A stretch of DNA of 64,000 bases from Brachypterus glaber (Eukaryota; Arthropoda; Insecta; Coleoptera; Kateretidae), in assembly GCA_958510825.1 (NCBI GenBank), contig OY294049.1, positions 30,780,774 to 30,844,773 of the forward strand. Direction: 5' to 3'. The position numbers were made by a program, and so were the translations under genes. The notes below the pieces were generated by a model. It did no database searches, was not told the origin of the DNA, and saw only the letters and a program-made list of their open reading frames with translations. This document shows, in pieces, positions 1-10,035 of the stretch (position 1 is its first letter; the number at the start of each line of letters is the position of its first letter).

Positions 1-176
1 CTTCAAAGACTTGCAACCTGATCCTGTCGTATCTGACGCACTCGGCTAAGTAATGAGAGGATGTTTCATCCTCTCCGCACTCTGGGCATAGCGGACACTC
101 TAGAATCCGCATTGTTGACAGGTGCTTCCTTAGCCTGCAGTGGCCCGTGAGGACCCCTACAAGTTGTCGGAAAACA
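1..176 (-). pseudogene. RNase H tail of a non-LTR retrotransposon (fragment)
   Basis: Read on the minus strand this gives one open frame with LTGHCRLRKHL followed by closely spaced cysteines (CPLCPEC) and an HYLAEC ending. This is the tail found after the RNase H domain in insect non-LTR elements of the I/R1/Jockey group. The same tail occurs on the plus strand near 44280-44410 in another element. The piece runs off the left edge and stops abruptly at about 176, where an unrelated plus-strand element starts, so it is a truncated copy. Family assignment below group level is not possible. Confidence 0.75.
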
Positions 177-183
177 TATTAAC

Positions 184-534
184 TTTCCTATTAGCGTTAA
201 TGATATTGATCACATAGTCCGAGTACAGTCTAGAATAGAAAATAAGGCAAAAAACATAGTAGGATGGTTTTTTTTTCTGTCCTCAAAAGCTAAACGTATA
301 ACAAACGATAAAGCTGCCTCTAACAGCCTCAATGTACCCGGAGTATCTAATAAAATGTATATAAATGAACAATTATGAAGTTCTAATAAAATTTTATTTA
401 AAAACGCAAGATCCATAGGCAAGGCAAAGGGTTATAAATATGTCTGGTATCAAAATGGCCATATCTTCGTCCGTAAAGGGGAGAATTCAGCCATAATACA
501 TATTTCAGGCCAAGATGACTTGGACAAACTATAA
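184..534 (+). pseudogene. ORF1 remnant, FP25K-like C-terminal domain, of a Jockey-like element
   Basis: The frame reads a helical stretch, then KGYKYVWYQNGHIFVRKGEN and ends SGQDDLDKL before a TAA at 532-534. The KYVW..NG.IFVRK pattern is the C-terminal hallmark of the FP25K-like proteins that serve as ORF1 in many insect Jockey-type retrotransposons. The name comes from similarity to a baculovirus protein; here the context is a retrotransposon. An in-frame TGA at 376-378 breaks it, and the N-terminus is missing at the junction with the preceding fragment. Expected role is RNA binding in the retrotransposition particle, by family knowledge. Confidence 0.7.
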
Positions 535-582
535 ATCCTGTTAATTTATATTGCACATTTTGTTTAGTTTTATTTTGTTAAA

Positions 583-1745
583 ATGGCAAGTTTAAAAGTG
601 AAAACTTTTGTAAAAGAAGACGTATATCATTCGACAGTTGAATTTCTTTTTAGCACTTCTAAGGAGGAAAATATAAATATATCCGCCCCAAAACATTTTA
701 ACTTTAAAAAAGCCAACTACGATAACATTAATGATATTATATTGCCTTGGTCAACTATTTTTAGTTCAAACTCTTTGGAGCAAAATGTTGATATTTTTTA
801 TAACCACATGGATAAAATAATTAAAGAGAATGCCCCACAAGTTCACCATAATAAAAAATTTCCCATATATTATTCCCAAGATACTATTCGCATTTATAAT
901 AAAAAAGAAAAGTTTCATGCAAAATGGAAGTTATACAAAACCATACATGATTATAATATGTATAGTAGTTTAAGAACTATAATAATAAAATAACATAGAA
1001 AATAATATTTCTTCAAATATGAATCGTTTTTGGAACTTTGTATCTAACAAAAAACGCGGTACAATACCTAAAAAAATTAATTATAACAATAAAACGGCTG
1101 ACACATAAATTAATATTTGTAACCTGTTTGCCTACTATTTTAAAAGTGTTTTTGTGGACAATAATAAACAAAATATTGACTATAGTAATCTTAACTATGA
1201 ACATGTACTTACTGATATTCAACTTTCGGAAGATGAAGTCTTATCTGGTTTAAATAAAATTGACTCGAATAAAGGATCTGGGCCCGATAAAATACCAGTT
1301 CTTTTTATAAAAAATTGTGCGCGCTCAATATATAAACCCCTTACCCTCCTATTTAACCAGTCTTTAGCTACTGGTGAATTTCCTACAAAATGGAAAACAG
1401 CTGCAGTTATACCAATCTATAAGAGCGGTGTAAAAAATCTTGCTAACAATTATCGTCCTATAAGTAAGTTGTCTATTATACCCAAGTTCTTTGAATCTCT
1501 TATTTACAAATATATTTTTGATTTATTTAAAAGCTCCATAATACCAGAAGAGCATGTTTTTTTTAAGGGAAAAATTATTGAGTCAAACATGATTGAGTTT
1601 TGTGAATACTTGCACTAAGGTTTGGACAATCAAATTCAAATTGATGCCAGATACACTGACATGAGCAAAGCATTTGACAAAATATGTCATTTTATATTAC
1701 TCTTAAGACTTGCCGAAATTGGCATTAACGGCAATTTATTATATA
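583..1745 (+). pseudogene. ORF2 remnant of the same Jockey-like element (endonuclease/RT linker and start of RT)
   Basis: 583-993 is open for 136 codons and matches the linker between endonuclease and reverse transcriptase (FNFKKANYDNIN near its start). From 1013 another frame reads FWNFVSNKKRGT and then runs into INICNLFAYYFKSVF. 1154-1618 carries RT block motifs (WKTAAVIPIYKSG, NNYRPIS). Just after its stop the frame resumes as TDMSKAFDK, the RT motif carrying the first catalytic Asp. The endonuclease is almost wholly deleted between ORF1 and 583, and RT stops before YADD, so the copy is dead. Frame breaks lie near 993 and 1618. Confidence 0.75.
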
Positions 1746-2585
1746 TTATTAAGTCCAAAAAGTTCCTTTTAAATTTATTTTCTTTCCTATCCTAAATTTC
1801 TACATTTTCAAAATTAAAAAAATATCCTAGATTAAAATACAACAATATTATTACAACTGGACTTACGCTTCGACAATCTTGTTTTAAGCCAATTACTTGT
1901 TTGCCCTATATACCGATTGATTTCGAAGCCTCTAACAAATTGCGATGAAACGAAGAGCTTACAATAGAAGGTGAAGCTCAGAGAGAGATAGAAGATGAAA
2001 CAGCGCGAGTGAACACCTGCAAAGGAGGTGGAAACAGAGAAACAGTGTTGCCAGATTTATCATTTTTATTGCTTTTTAAAATTTTTATTAGTATAAAAGA
2101 ATACTACCTCTATACTAGATACCACATCATGTGATGGTTCAGTCTGTTTTAGTAACTGATCAAGAGAAGTATTATTCTTTTATACAAATAACAATTTTAA
2201 AAAAACAAGTTATTAATTGTTCTACAGTGAGAATTCTCCTGTTGAAAAATGTCCAGTGTATTTTGTTTGTTGATGTAATGTTTTTGTTTAATTTGTTTGT
2301 TTTAATGCATTCTAAAAGTTTTTTTTTAATAATTTAATTAATAAATTAATTAATTTAACAATAAATACTAATAAATTAATTAATTTAACAATAAATACTA
2401 TTTTTCTTGCATCAACTTACTTTTTGTGCTTAAAATTAAATTAAAGTAAAAAGAACTAAATAACTTTAAAATAAACATTTTTTTTGTGATAGAAAACAAC
2501 AATTTTTTTTATTTTTATTAATTTAATATTTTACTATTCACAAAATAAAAAAAATACTAAAGGCTTATCTATAAAACATATTAAT
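1746..2585. other. AT-rich stretch without recognisable gene
   Basis: After the RT remnant breaks off there is no convincing coding frame. A purine-rich patch lies at 1940-2035 and long A/T runs follow. The only ordered structure seen is the 30-bp tandem duplication at 2341-2400, listed separately. Confidence 0.5.
2341..2400. repeat. Perfect 30-bp tandem duplication
   Basis: Two identical consecutive 30-bp units, each beginning ATAAATTAATTAATTTAACA. No coding role is apparent; it looks like local slippage or duplication in AT-rich DNA. Confidence 0.9.
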
Positions 2586-3286
2586 TTAACACTTTAAGTG
2601 CCCATGCCAGAAATGAGTAAGGGGGGGCCACCTGATTTTTTTTTCGTGTAATTTAGTGGAAATAGGCCAAAAATTTGTTCTAAAATAATTTTACAAAAAA
2701 AAAATATGTTTAAGGGTTTAAATGGGGGGCACCATTAAAGATGCTCAGAGCAACTAAGGCACGTCCATGTATATTAAATTAAAATTAAAATAAAAAAACT
2801 CAATAAAAACCTTTGTTTTTGTTTCCTTATTTCCAGTAGTCGGCGTAAACTCAGTTATGACTCCTCAACGTTGGAAATAAACACAGAAACATAGGTTTAC
2901 GGACTAATTTTGCCGAATTATGAGGGAAATTTTTATAAAGGTCACTAAATCAAAACATTTGAAGACTAATTTGTTACACACAACAATATTGACTATATAT
3001 ATTAACTATAAATACGTATATATATCGGTGTTTTTCAAAGAAAAAAACGACATTCGATTTTTATCTTTTAAGAATACGAAACATTTTAATTTTTATTTAT
3101 CGATAACTTTTTTCCCACCTTACTCATTTAAATAGAATCATTAAAAAAAATGAAGATAAAAAGAAATAAAAATGTAAATATTTAAAACCTCGCGTCAACG
3201 CAAGAGTCGACGCGGCGCCTATGCGAGTACTGGAAATTCGCCGACTACTGCTTATTTCATTCAAAAATAAATTTGCTGTGAAAACC

Positions 3287-3404
3287 ATGGATTCTAATAT
3301 AAACTTATCATCAGATGAAGATCCATTTTCGCCAACTGATTCTGACGAATATATTCCCAGTACGAGTGATTCTGATTTTTATATAGATACTAAATATTCG
3401 AAAG
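3287..3404 (+). pseudogene. piggyBac-type transposase N-terminal exon (acidic)
   Basis: The frame from the ATG at 3287 reads MDSNINLSSDEDPFSP and then runs of D, S and E (STSDSDFYID). Acidic Ser/Asp-rich N-termini of this kind are usual in piggyBac-family transposases. The exon ends at AAAG|GTATGT, a good splice donor at 3405, with an acceptor-like TTTTTTTTAG at 3465-3474. No catalytic Asp-bearing region follows. Low complexity makes the family call depend on the zinc finger downstream at 4034-4201. Confidence 0.45.
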
Positions 3405-4033
3405 GTATGTACTTATCTATAACTTTGTCAGAATAATAGTTTATTTAGTTCATTTATTTTATTATTTTTTTTAGTCGATATATTTTTTTAACTTAGGATA
3501 TCGTAAAACATTCGATTGTAATTAATTTTACCGAGACCGGCTGTCAGAGAAAAATCAAAACAACAAGTTTTACATATTTTTTCTTCATTGTATATTATAC
3601 TATTATTATATTATTCACAGCGCCAGCGCTAGAATAATATTATACGGTAGTTTCAAATTTTCAAAAAAAAAAATCAAAAATCGTCCTAGACAACAAATTA
3701 TTGGATACAAATTTGTTTCATGAAAAAACAAGCAACTTTTGTTTTTTTTTTCAAATGTCTGTCCGTCCGTCCGTCTGTCCCATTTCACAATTTTTGTAGA
3801 CACGATAACTCAAGAACGAATATCGTATTGATATTTTCAGGAAAAAACAAATTCTATGAGGGGAAGATCCCTATTGTTTTTGAAAGTAGTCCCCCCAAAA
3901 ACAAAAAAGTTATGGGGGTTAAACTTAAAAAAAATCGAAAAATGCTAAAAGAAAATTCATATTATTTTTTTTAGGAAAAAATACTTTTATTCTAAAGATC
4001 AATTAAAAAAAAAATAAAAAAATAAAAAAAAGT
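3405..4033. other. Non-coding stretch replacing the transposase catalytic core
   Basis: Where the several-hundred-residue DDD catalytic region should lie there is only non-coding DNA. It includes a possible 70-bp intron (3405-3474) and a widespread-looking insect repeat with GTCTGTCCGTCCGTCCGTCT near 3757-3778 followed by a conserved-looking GATAACTCAAGAACGAAT. Poly-A runs fill 3990-4030. I see no transposase motif here. Confidence 0.5.
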
Positions 4034-4201
4034 GTGAATAAAAGAAGCCGTTGTAGTAAATGTTACTATGATCTTAGAAGAAGACATGATCGCATTTACG
4101 CCCAAAAAAATAAACCAAAGACAAGTTACAAATGTCCAAAATGTAGTAAATACTTTTGTGTAGCGTGCTTCTTTCAAAGTCATAAGAGTTGTATTAAGTA
4201 A
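4034..4201 (+). pseudogene. piggyBac-type transposase C-terminal zinc finger
   Basis: The frame reads NKRSRCSKCYYDLRRR, later YKCPKCSKYFCVACFFQSH, and stops at TAA 4199-4201. The spacing C-x2-C ... C-P-x-C-x4-C-x2-C-F-x3-H is the cysteine-rich domain found at the very end of piggyBac-family transposases, where it helps bind the transposon ends. The upstream frame is closed by a stop at 4004-4006, so only this tail survives. An internal deletion joining both ends of the gene is the simplest explanation. Confidence 0.65.
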
Positions 4202-4390
4202 AATTAAAATATTAAATAGTTATAAGGTTTTTATTTAAACAATAATTTTTATTTTATTTATTTTTATTTTATTTATTTATTTATTCCAGCATGATTATGC
4301 TATATAATATAAATATTATGTACAAAGAAAAAAAAATAAGATTAATATTAACCATTAAAAACAGCATTTACAAAACAAAAAAAAACAAAA

Positions 4391-7135
4391 TTATTCTGTA
4401 AATAAAAGAAGGCGCCACGTAGAAATTAACGTAGAGTTAAAGGCCAGGTCAGAGTCAAATAAGGACTGGAGAAAAGAGTTTTGAGTACAGGAAAGGCGTT
4501 TCACAAAATTAGCAACTTTTTTTGCGTCGTCATCAAGCGTGTCAATTCCGGAATACGCGAACATTTCTGAAGCACTATTGTAGCGGGAAAGTCTGTGTAG
4601 TATACGGAAGGCATCGTTATAACATATCCGAAGCGTGCGCCATGAAGCAGCAGTGTGGTTAAACCATAGTTCACCAGCATAGAGGTTATAGCAGAATGTT
4701 TTAAAAAGAAGATTTTTGACTTCGGAGGAGCACTTATAAAACCTTCTGGCACATAAGCTTTTGTAGTGTCGTTGAATATCATAATTATCACAGAGCTTGT
4801 CATTTATAACATGACCAAGATATTTTATCTCAGAGACGCGATCAACTAAACTATTATCGAGATACAAAGAAGGAACACTAAGGTCTTTATATGAAGGGGG
4901 CTTAAATACCATCATTTTGCTTTTGTCGCCGTTGTATTTGAGAAAGAAAGCCCTAGCGAACTCTTCGCATTTTTTCACCAACATGCGAATACCCTGAAGT
5001 GAAGGACTAAGAAGGACCATGTCATCGGCGTAGCTAATGCAGTTCATCTTGACGCCTCCACAATAACAGCCTGCAAGAACTTTGGCAAGGATTGAGTGCA
5101 GTTCATCTATATAAGAATTAAATTCATCAGGAGCGAGTAAGCTGCCTTGGCATACTCCGTTGCGAAGATGGAGACAGAGAGGACCCCCAGAGGACAGATG
5201 AGGTGGCTATGCGATTCCAGCTATTCAAAAATCGGCATAGGTATCTAGGAACCTTACGTTTTAATAAAGTGTTGATCAAAGTAGGATGGTGCACTCTATC
5301 AAACGCCTTCCTTAGGTCCAGGAAAATAGCATAAACAGGGGTATTCTTTTTAAGGTAATACGTAACCGTTTCTTTAAACAACAGGATAGCTTCAGAGGTG
5401 CCACTACCTTTCTTGAAGCCGAACTGATTATCACAGGTTTTAAAGTAGGGTTCACATCTGGTTAGAATAATAAGCTCCAGGACTTTGGATAGAGACGTTG
5501 AAATAGATATGGGCCTGTAGTTCGAAGAGGAGGCTATGTCTCCACTTTTATTCTTAACAATGGGAACAATAATGTTCTTCGTAAGAGCGAGGGGAGTAAT
5601 GCCGTGAGAAAACGCGGAAGAAAAGCAGAGAGCCAGATATGAGTGTAGATCAGGAGGAGCGTGAACTATATGTTCAGGACAGAGACCATCCCATCCTCCG
5701 GATTTATGAAGTTTGAGTTTAGAAATAGCAAGTTTGACATCGGAAGGACGTACTAAGCAGGCATTGAAGTCTTCGGATTCCACACTAGCTTCAGTATTGT
5801 TACTATCATCGTATAAATTGCTAAGTTTTCCATATATCTCCACTCCAGAGTTTGGCAATATTAGCTTCACCGGAGGTTTGATCAATACAGGAAGCTAAAG
5901 AGATAGGAGTTTTCATAATTTTTCCACATACCTTCCAAAATTTTATGAAATCCTTATGAATATGGCTACTAGCTAAGGCATCTGCCCGAAGTTGATCCTC
6001 ACGGGCGCGCGCTGAATTGAGTTTTCCCTTAAATATTTTACGAAGGCGCCGTCTTTCTTCATTGAGAGGGCCGTCAGAGGGCCGATCTGCTTGAACCCAG
6101 GAAAGAAAAGCATTGTGGGATTGCTCGTAGGCTAAAGAGACTTCTGCGTTCCATCCAGGAATAGGAGTAAATTTAGGTCTAGTGCGACGGAAACATTCAG
6201 TAACAGAAGAACGAAGAGCAGATGTGATATCATCAAAGAATTTATCCATTTCCAGACTTCGAATAGTATTGGTGCATGAGGTATTTCTACAGTAGATAGC
6301 ATTTGGCACGTTAATATCATGAAGTTTGTTGATTAAGCACATTTTGTAGTTGTTGACAGCCAGGGCACATTTGTCACTCCATTTAGGAAGATCGGACGAG
6401 TATGCAGCGGATTGAGTTGTAGCTGGTAAGTTGGAAATTTTGAGCGTCAGAGAAAGGGGAAAGTGATCTGAGGGAGTGGTACTTAGACTCACATCTATTG
6501 AATCAACACAGGAAGCGGCAGCATGTGAAACTAAAGCATGGTCCAACCAGGAGGTGGTAGTGCATCACTGACATACGTGAAGGTATCAGCAGGCAAGGTA
6601 GCAACATCTAGGACAGAAAGGCTCTCAAGGTTGCAGAATGATTGAAGTTCACGATAAAACTCGTTGGTCTCGCATTTAGGTCACCCAGTATAAGGACATC
6701 ATGAGGGCTGACTTCTTCAATTATAGCTGACAGTCTTCCTAGAATAAGGCAGAACTCAGGTATGTTATCTTGAAGGTAGATAGGCATATAGACAGTAGCA
6801 ATCAAAATGACGCGATTATCTAAGGTTAAGGTTACAGCAGCAAGCCTGGTGTTGTCGCAATTAATAGGTTTAACGTACTGGCTATACTTCTTGTGCCAAA
6901 GAATAGCAACGCCTCCATAAGGCCTACCAGCAAGAATTTGAGAGCTATCCATGGCACTTATGCCATGAAAAAAAAAGTCAGGATTCGCATTCGCCAATAG
7001 AGGCATGTCATCCCAGGTAAGGAAGGTTTCTTGAAGTAGACAGAAATCTGAATTTTTACATATAGTTTGGATAGTGGTGAGTAATTTAGTAAAGTTGTGG
7101 CAGTAAAAGCTGGTGATTTTCAAATTGGACGTCAT
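4391..7135 (-). pseudogene. ORF2 endonuclease plus reverse transcriptase of the CR1/L2-like element, frameshifted
   Basis: It starts MTSNLKITSFYCHNF at 7135. Endonuclease motifs are LLQETFL, RPYGGVAILW, VYMP, LILGDLNARP and, after a frameshift near 6620, TPSDHFPL. The linker contains FWKVCGKI. RT motifs are NYRPISIS, FGFKKGSGTSEAI, FLDLRKAFDRVHH, GVCQGSLLAPDEFN (in the gap 5047-5127) and SYADDMVLL with both catalytic Asp. Breaks lie near 6620, 6546, 5850 and 5190-5050. The protein would nick target DNA and copy the element RNA; the breaks make this copy inactive. Confidence 0.85.
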
Positions 7136-8047
7136 TACGGCTGTAGCGTCTACGTAATTCCCAAATTTTAGCGGTGGCTCCAGGTGGCCAAGTAGAAGGG
7201 CTCAGAGCTATATCAATCTTTGCAGAAGAAGGAAGCCCAATTTTAAAAGTCATAAATTCTCCTGTGCGAGATTTAATAGGATGTACTAGGCAATCAGGCA
7301 GTCCGAGATTAGATAAATGCTGTTGCACTTTCTCTGGAGAAGTGTTATACTTTAGACGAGATACACAAATGTATTTAAACGTCTGGGCAGCTTCTAAAGT
7401 AGTGCTGACAGAAGTACCAATTGTTATGCTGGGAGTATTTTTGTTTGTAGCTGTGTGGTCTATGGCATGCGAATGCTTCCTAGGTAAAGACGGCTTAAAG
7501 GCAGAAGAGGCTTGAAGAAGAAGAGGAGGAGCAGCACTGGACTTCAAGATGGGAGAGGCAGCTGGGCTCGCAGAGGGAGGGCGTGAGCTCCTGCGTTTAT
7601 GCGTCTCCTTTATTTTATGTATTTCGGTTCTAAGACGGCTTATATCCTCAGTTAATACTACGTTAGATTGATCTTTATCCTGTTTTAATTTAGATACTTC
7701 GAATTTAAGACTAGTAATATCCTTTAATAAAACAGAAACGTCTATTTATCAAAGGATATAGGAGGTAGAGCAGCTAAGTTAACAGCCGCAAAGGTTGGAA
7801 CGTCTTTGGGGTCTGTTTCCCTTAGTATTTTAATAATATCCTGAAGAACACGCTTTTTACGGCCGTCGCCTTTTCTTGATAGAAGTTTCACGCTGCTAAC
7901 TGTGCTGCAAAGCAGCTCGTAAGATTCGTCTATGGATTTTTCGGAAAAGGTGTTGTCACAAAGGGTGAGCAGGGAGAGTTCTTCTAGTGTGTTGTATTTC
8001 TGTTGCACAAAACACAAGAGCTCATTCACAAGAAATTTCGCAGGCAT
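7086..8047 (-). pseudogene. ORF1 of the CR1/L2-like element, frameshifted
   Basis: The likely start is the ATG at 8047 (MPAKFLVNELLCFVQQKYNT). The N-terminal half ends LPPISFDK at a stop near 7742. The reading continues in another frame as DVSVLLKDITSLKFEVSKL, a clear coiled coil with heptad leucines, then a Pro/Ser-rich linker and a C-terminal part (7547-7086) with PPGATAKIWELRRRY. Order and motifs match the ORF1 proteins of CR1/L2-like elements, which bind element RNA. It overlaps the start of ORF2 by about 50 bp, though the final residues may be out of frame. Confidence 0.7.
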
Positions 8048-8150
8048 AATTTTATTAGGTCCCCCCGTAAAGTCTGAGGTTGGAAGAAAAAAGAAAAGTC
8101 TGGCAACACCGCGCGATGTCGAACGAGAGAGGTGTCTTATCAGTACCACG

Positions 8151-8594
8151 ATAATAAATCAAAACAAACGTGTTATATTCGCAAAACAGCAAACTAACTG
8201 AGCACATATGATACGAACTAGTTCAAAAATAGGTCCTTTAGCAAAAAGTAAGTTAAAACACAGTTTTACTTAATAAAATTGTCAAAAACGGATCACAGGT
8301 AACACCAGTTATCATCGGCTTAGTTGCCGCTCCGCAACGCCACATAAAATATTAGCACTGTCGCCATCGCCAAATAGACAATTAAAAAAAAAACAAGAAA
8401 TATTAGGTACCCTCTAGACTAAAGACCTACACCTCTTCAAATTTTTCTTATTTTGTTTTACAAAAAATGATTTTTTTTTTAGATTTTTTTTTTAAATAAA
8501 AACTAATAGTTGTATCCTTTGACCAAAGGGTGATATCATACCAAATTTTAAGTCGATCGGATAAACCGATCGGTAATTATCGTGAAGGTTTATA
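8151..8594. other. Non-coding stretch between the non-LTR element and a microsatellite
   Basis: No gene seen. The right part (8515-8594) holds ACCAAATTTTAAGTCGATCG, a conserved-looking flank that often accompanies GACA or GTCT microsatellites in insect genomes; this is an impression from pattern, not a search. Confidence 0.4.
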
Positions 8595-8605
8595 GACAGA
8601 CAGAC

Positions 8606-8672
<67 letters not shown>

Positions 8673-8673
8673 G
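8595..8673. repeat. (GACA)n microsatellite
   Basis: About 79 bp of GACA repeats with a single interruption (CATAGACA near 8605). The open frame across it on the minus strand encodes only CLSV repeats and is not a gene. Confidence 0.95.
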
Positions 8674-8919
8674 GCATCATACTGACAAAGGGTCTAATCG
8701 CAATATGAGACCTTAAAATGGATAACACGGTCGTTTTCTCGATTTTGAATGTTTGCACGATAACAGTACTTTCCCTTCCATTGGTAGGGGTCGGAAAAGT
8801 AAACGTATCGGCTAAGGCCCTTTTTTTAATCCTTTAGGTTTTAGAATGCTAAACAAATGCTTTTTTTGCCACTATCTAAGTATTTTGATTTATTATGCAA
8901 ATATTTAAACTCTTCTGTC

Positions 8920-8984
8920 TGAGCACCAAATATGGTGCTCAGATCAATTTTGGCAAATTAACTGAGCACCATATATGGTGCTCA
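8920..8984. repeat. Two 22-bp palindromes just inside the right piggyBac end
   Basis: 8963-8984 is a perfect 22-bp palindrome (arms TGAGCACCATA and TATGGTGCTCA). 8920-8941 is the same sequence with one central change (AAATAT for ATATAT). They are 21 bp apart and end right beside the terminal inverted repeat at about 8985-9002. Subterminal palindromes of this kind can be transposase-binding sites or hairpins; the function is inferred only. Confidence 0.85.
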
Positions 8985-9002
8985 TGGCGCTTAACGTGTT
9001 AA

Positions 9003-9260
9003 AAAAAGCTTGCAGAACTTTGCACAACCAAAATAAAAGCTTGCGCACCCTTAACAAGAGCGGTGAGGGGTAAATAATGTTTACCATCAGCCTCCCCCCC
9101 CCCCTAGAACTAAATTTGTCTAAAAACTATTGCAGTATATTAAAAAAAGCTTGCGCAACCAAAATAAAAGCTTGAGCACCCTTAACAAGAGGGGTGAGTG
9201 GTAAATAATGTTTATCGTCAGCCCCCCAGAACTAAAATTGACCAAAAAATGTTGTAGATA
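9003..9260. repeat. Two tandem copies of a ~130-bp unit (inverted relative to 11127-11890)
   Basis: Each unit contains AAAATAAAAGCTTG, CACCCTTAACAAGAG, GGTAAATAATGTTTA and a C-run (CCCCCC). The reverse complement of the same unit is repeated in the array at 11127-11890, so these copies form the outer left arm of a large inverted structure. Confidence 0.8.
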
Positions 9261-9469
9261 AAATAATAGCAAATGAACTTTTTAAGTAGGCTACAATACT
9301 TTTTTACGTAAATCAATAATTTGTTGGCGGCAGTGGGTAGGTACTTAATTTATTTTTTTTACTGACTTAAAAGTTTTTTTATTAAAAAGTTCTCTCTAAT
9401 AAAATTTTCATTTTATTTATTTTGTTGTTGAAGATAAAAAATACACCGCCCAGTAAAAGAGCTTTCCCA

Positions 9470-9955
9470 TTTTTCACCTCCGCACGTGAAATGGATTTTT
9501 TATTATCAGATTCAATTTTAGCAACCTTGAAAACCCCAATATACGAATTTTACGATAACTACCCCCCGCCCCTCAGGGGGTGTATTTAGAAAAAAAATAT
9601 TTTAAGATTCTGCTTTAGCGACCTCAAAAACCCGAATATATCAATTTTTAAGAAAACTACCCCCGCCCCTCAGGGGGTTCAGTTAGAATTTTTTCATTAT
9701 CAGATTCACTTTCAGAAACCTGAAAAACCCCAATATAACAATTTTTACAAAAACTACCCTCCCACTCAGGGGGAGAAATTTGAAAAAAATATTAGATTCA
9801 TATTCGTCGACCCCAAAAACCCCTATATACTAATTTTGACGAAAATATTGAAAATATTTAAAAAATATTTATCCGCTCACCCCCGCAGGGGTGGAGTTAA
9901 AAAAATTATCATCAGATTCAATTTCAGCAGCCTTAAAAAGCCATATAGGGGAGAC
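9470..9955. repeat. Tandem ~115-bp units with C/G-rich hairpins
   Basis: About five degenerate units. Each has a CCCCGCCCCTCAGGGGG-like hairpin followed by A-rich DNA, ATTATCAGATTCA, and AAAAACCCCAATATA. Similar units occur at 17480-17830 inside another inverted-repeat element, so this is a dispersed satellite-like family. No coding capacity. Confidence 0.75.
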
Positions 9956-10035
9956 CGAGGTATAGTGGTCACCCTAAGGCAAAAAAAAATCATAAAAAAT
10001 GTATTTTTAAATTTAATGTTTTATTTTTTTTACAG

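Larger units (their letters stand above)
4245..8150 (-). mobile_element. CR1/L2-like non-LTR retrotransposon, near full length, degenerate
   Basis: On the minus strand this holds, in order, an ORF1 with coiled coil and an ORF2 with apurinic-type endonuclease and reverse transcriptase. The 3' end (left) finishes in short tandem repeats, TTTATTTATTTATTTATT near 4258-4284, as in CR1/L2-type elements that end in microsatellite-like tails rather than poly(A). There is no RNase H. Several frameshifts mark it as inactive. The 5' boundary near 8150 is uncertain. It lies inside the probable piggyBac element, opposite to its transposase. Confidence 0.8.
2586..9002 (+). mobile_element. Probable piggyBac-like DNA transposon, internally deleted and carrying a nested non-LTR element
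   Basis: The left end at 2586 reads TTAACACTTTAAGTGCCCAT. The right end, read inward on the minus strand from 9002, is TTAACACGTTAAGCGCCAT. They match at 16 of the first 17 to 18 bases allowing one gap, and both start with TTAA, the piggyBac target duplication. Between them, on the plus strand, lie an acidic N-terminal exon and a C-terminal cysteine-rich zinc finger typical of piggyBac transposases, in the expected order. The interior is enlarged by a minus-strand CR1/L2-like element at about 4245-8150. The inverted ends are short, so the pairing is an inference supported mainly by the coding remnants. Confidence 0.55.

Noticed and set aside
8492..8758. 88-codon frame with CLSV repeats
   Set aside because: Translation of the GACA microsatellite.
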